Assembly (NCBI GenBank): GCA_030615975.1
Contig: JAUWYH010000099.1
Location: 1 to 6,074, forward strand
Length of the DNA: 6,074 nt
Direction of reading: 5' to 3'
From: Candidatus Aminicenantota bacterium
Lineage (GTDB): Bacteria > Acidobacteriota > Aminicenantia > Aminicenantales > Aminicenantaceae
Shown here: positions 5,528-6,074 of the stretch, piece by piece
Numbering within the stretch: the stretch's first letter is position 1
Layout of the letters: each line of letters begins with the position of its first letter
Position numbers and translations under genes: made by a program
Notes under the pieces: model-generated
Told to the model about the DNA's origin: nothing
Database searches by the model: none
What the model saw: only the letters and a program-made list of their open reading frames with translations

Positions 5528-5953
5528 ATGAACGAACCTTTGGGAGAAAAAAGAATCAGGGTTCTTATAGCAAAACCAGGGCTTGATGGGCATGACAGGG
5601 GTGCAAAGGTCGTGGTTCATGCTCTTAAGGATGCAGGGATGGAGGTTATATATACCGGCCTTCACAAAACAGTCGATGAAATAGTGAACACTGCTTTGGA
5701 AGAAGATGTCGATGTGATTGGACTTTCCATTTACTCTGGTGCTCATCTTCCTCTGAGTAAAAAGTTAGTGGAATCGGTAAGAAAAAAAGGGCTCACTGAT
5801 AAATTAGTGTTGGTCGGCGGGAATATTCCACAAAGGGATGTCAAAACTCTTAAAGACTTTGGTGTAACAGAGATTTTCCCGGTTGGGACAAAACTGAATG
5901 AAATTGTAAAGTTTATTAAAGAAAGGGTTAAGGAGCAAGATGAAAAAATCTAA
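5528..5953 (+). CDS. mcmA2: Methylmalonyl-CoA mutase, cobalamin-binding subunit
   Basis: A stand-alone B12-binding domain of 141 residues, the usual length for the small subunit of two-subunit methylmalonyl-CoA mutases found in archaea and many bacteria. It binds adenosylcobalamin for the succinyl-CoA to (R)-methylmalonyl-CoA rearrangement. The domain starts directly after a short N-terminus: RVLIAKPGLDGHDRGAK, with the base-off motif DGHDRG at 20-25 and the cobalt-ligating His22. GLSIYSGAH at 65-73 stands in the second loop, and LVLVGGNIP at 93-101 supplies the Gly-Gly that contacts the nucleotide tail. TEIFPVGT near 114-121 is typical of the mutase branch. The ATG at 5528 is chosen from the promoter, the GGAG and the domain boundary; a longer frame from 5429 would add 33 residues without family support. 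The next gene overlaps its last 14 bp. Symbol usage varies between organisms. Confidence 0.93.
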   Translation: MNEPLGEKRIRVLIAKPGLDGHDRGAKVVVHALKDAGMEVIYTGLHKTVDEIVNTALEEDVDVIGLSIYSGAHLPLSKKLVESVRKKGLTDKLVLVGGNIPQRDVKTLKDFGVTEIFPVGTKLNEIVKFIKERVKEQDEKI

Positions 5954-6074
5954 GTCTGAAGAGCTTGAGGAGGTTATTCTTGAATCCGGAATTAAAGTTA
6001 AGCCTGTCTATGGTCCTGAAGACACAAAAAATCTAAAACACGAAAAAGAGATAGATCAACCTGGTGAATATCCG
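5940..6074 (+). CDS. mcmA1: Methylmalonyl-CoA mutase, catalytic (alpha) subunit, N-terminal 45 residues
   Basis: The frame opens with ATG at 5940 and runs off the window. A strong AAGGAG (5930-5935) lies 4 nt upstream, and the gene overlaps the B12 subunit by 14 bp, so the two are translated together in different frames. The N-terminus shows a Lys/Glu-rich helix, then SGIKVKPVYGPED at 16-28 and IDQPGEYP at 38-45. These match the conserved start of the mutase catalytic chain (IPVKPVYTPED..., PGEYPFTRG) that leads into the TIM barrel binding the CoA ester. The barrel and active-site residues are outside the window. Finding the small subunit immediately before it supports a heteromeric enzyme. 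The propionyl/methylmalonyl partners (epimerase, MeaB-type chaperone) would be expected downstream but cannot be seen. Confidence 0.88.
   Translation, partial: MKKSKSEELEEVILESGIKVKPVYGPEDTKNLKHEKEIDQPGEYP

Noticed and set aside
5456..5746. 96-codon minus-strand open frame
   Set aside because: It is antisense to the B12-binding domain, including its DGHDRG motif, with no ribosome binding site or family resemblance.

Overview
The window looks like a piece of bacterial chromosome from a non-model, AT-leaning lineage. The protease subfamily, the split cobalamin-dependent mutase and the AMMECR1 gene would all fit an anaerobic or syntrophic Gram-negative such as Aminicenantota/Acidobacteriota. 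That placement is an impression from gene content, not something the sequence proves. No phage, plasmid, insertion-sequence transposase, tRNA, rRNA or CRISPR array is visible.

Layout from left to right. (1) Positions 1-282 hold the 3' end of an unrecognised plus-strand gene. (2) A 155-bp convergent gap (283-437) contains a short palindrome that may be part of an interspersed repeat. (3) A tight minus-strand operon runs 3257 to 438: a small protein that looks like a metal-ligand-less JAB/MPN-fold protein, then the AMMECR1-family protein AmrA (start and stop overlap as TAATG), then a membrane-anchored or secreted subtilisin-type (S8) protease with a C-terminal beta-rich domain. (4) A 334-bp gap (3258-3591) holds the operon promoter and a nested inverted repeat. 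(5) A minus-strand DASS/SLC13-type anion:sodium symporter occupies 5130-3592. (6) A gap of about 400 bp (5131-5527) holds divergent promoters and a second, larger nested inverted repeat built from several hairpins. (7) A plus-strand methylmalonyl-CoA mutase operon starts with the separate B12-binding subunit (5528-5953), overlapped by the start of the catalytic subunit (from 5940, running off the window).

How the genes may work together. The mutase interconverts succinyl-CoA and methylmalonyl-CoA, and the divergent symporter belongs to a family that carries succinate-type dicarboxylates, so a shared C4/propionate metabolism is a reasonable inference. The other operon joins AmrA, whose biochemical role is unknown, with a degenerate MPN-like protein and an exported protease. 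AmrA's usual partners AmrB (Memo) and AmrS (radical SAM) are not visible here.

Most worth a second look: the two nested inverted-repeat regions bracketing the symporter gene; the near-identical 26-bp arms facing the two divergent genes; the small protein in which the JAMM His-x-His is replaced; and two genes without Shine-Dalgarno sequences that each carry TATAAT exactly 8 nt before ATG, suggesting leaderless transcription.
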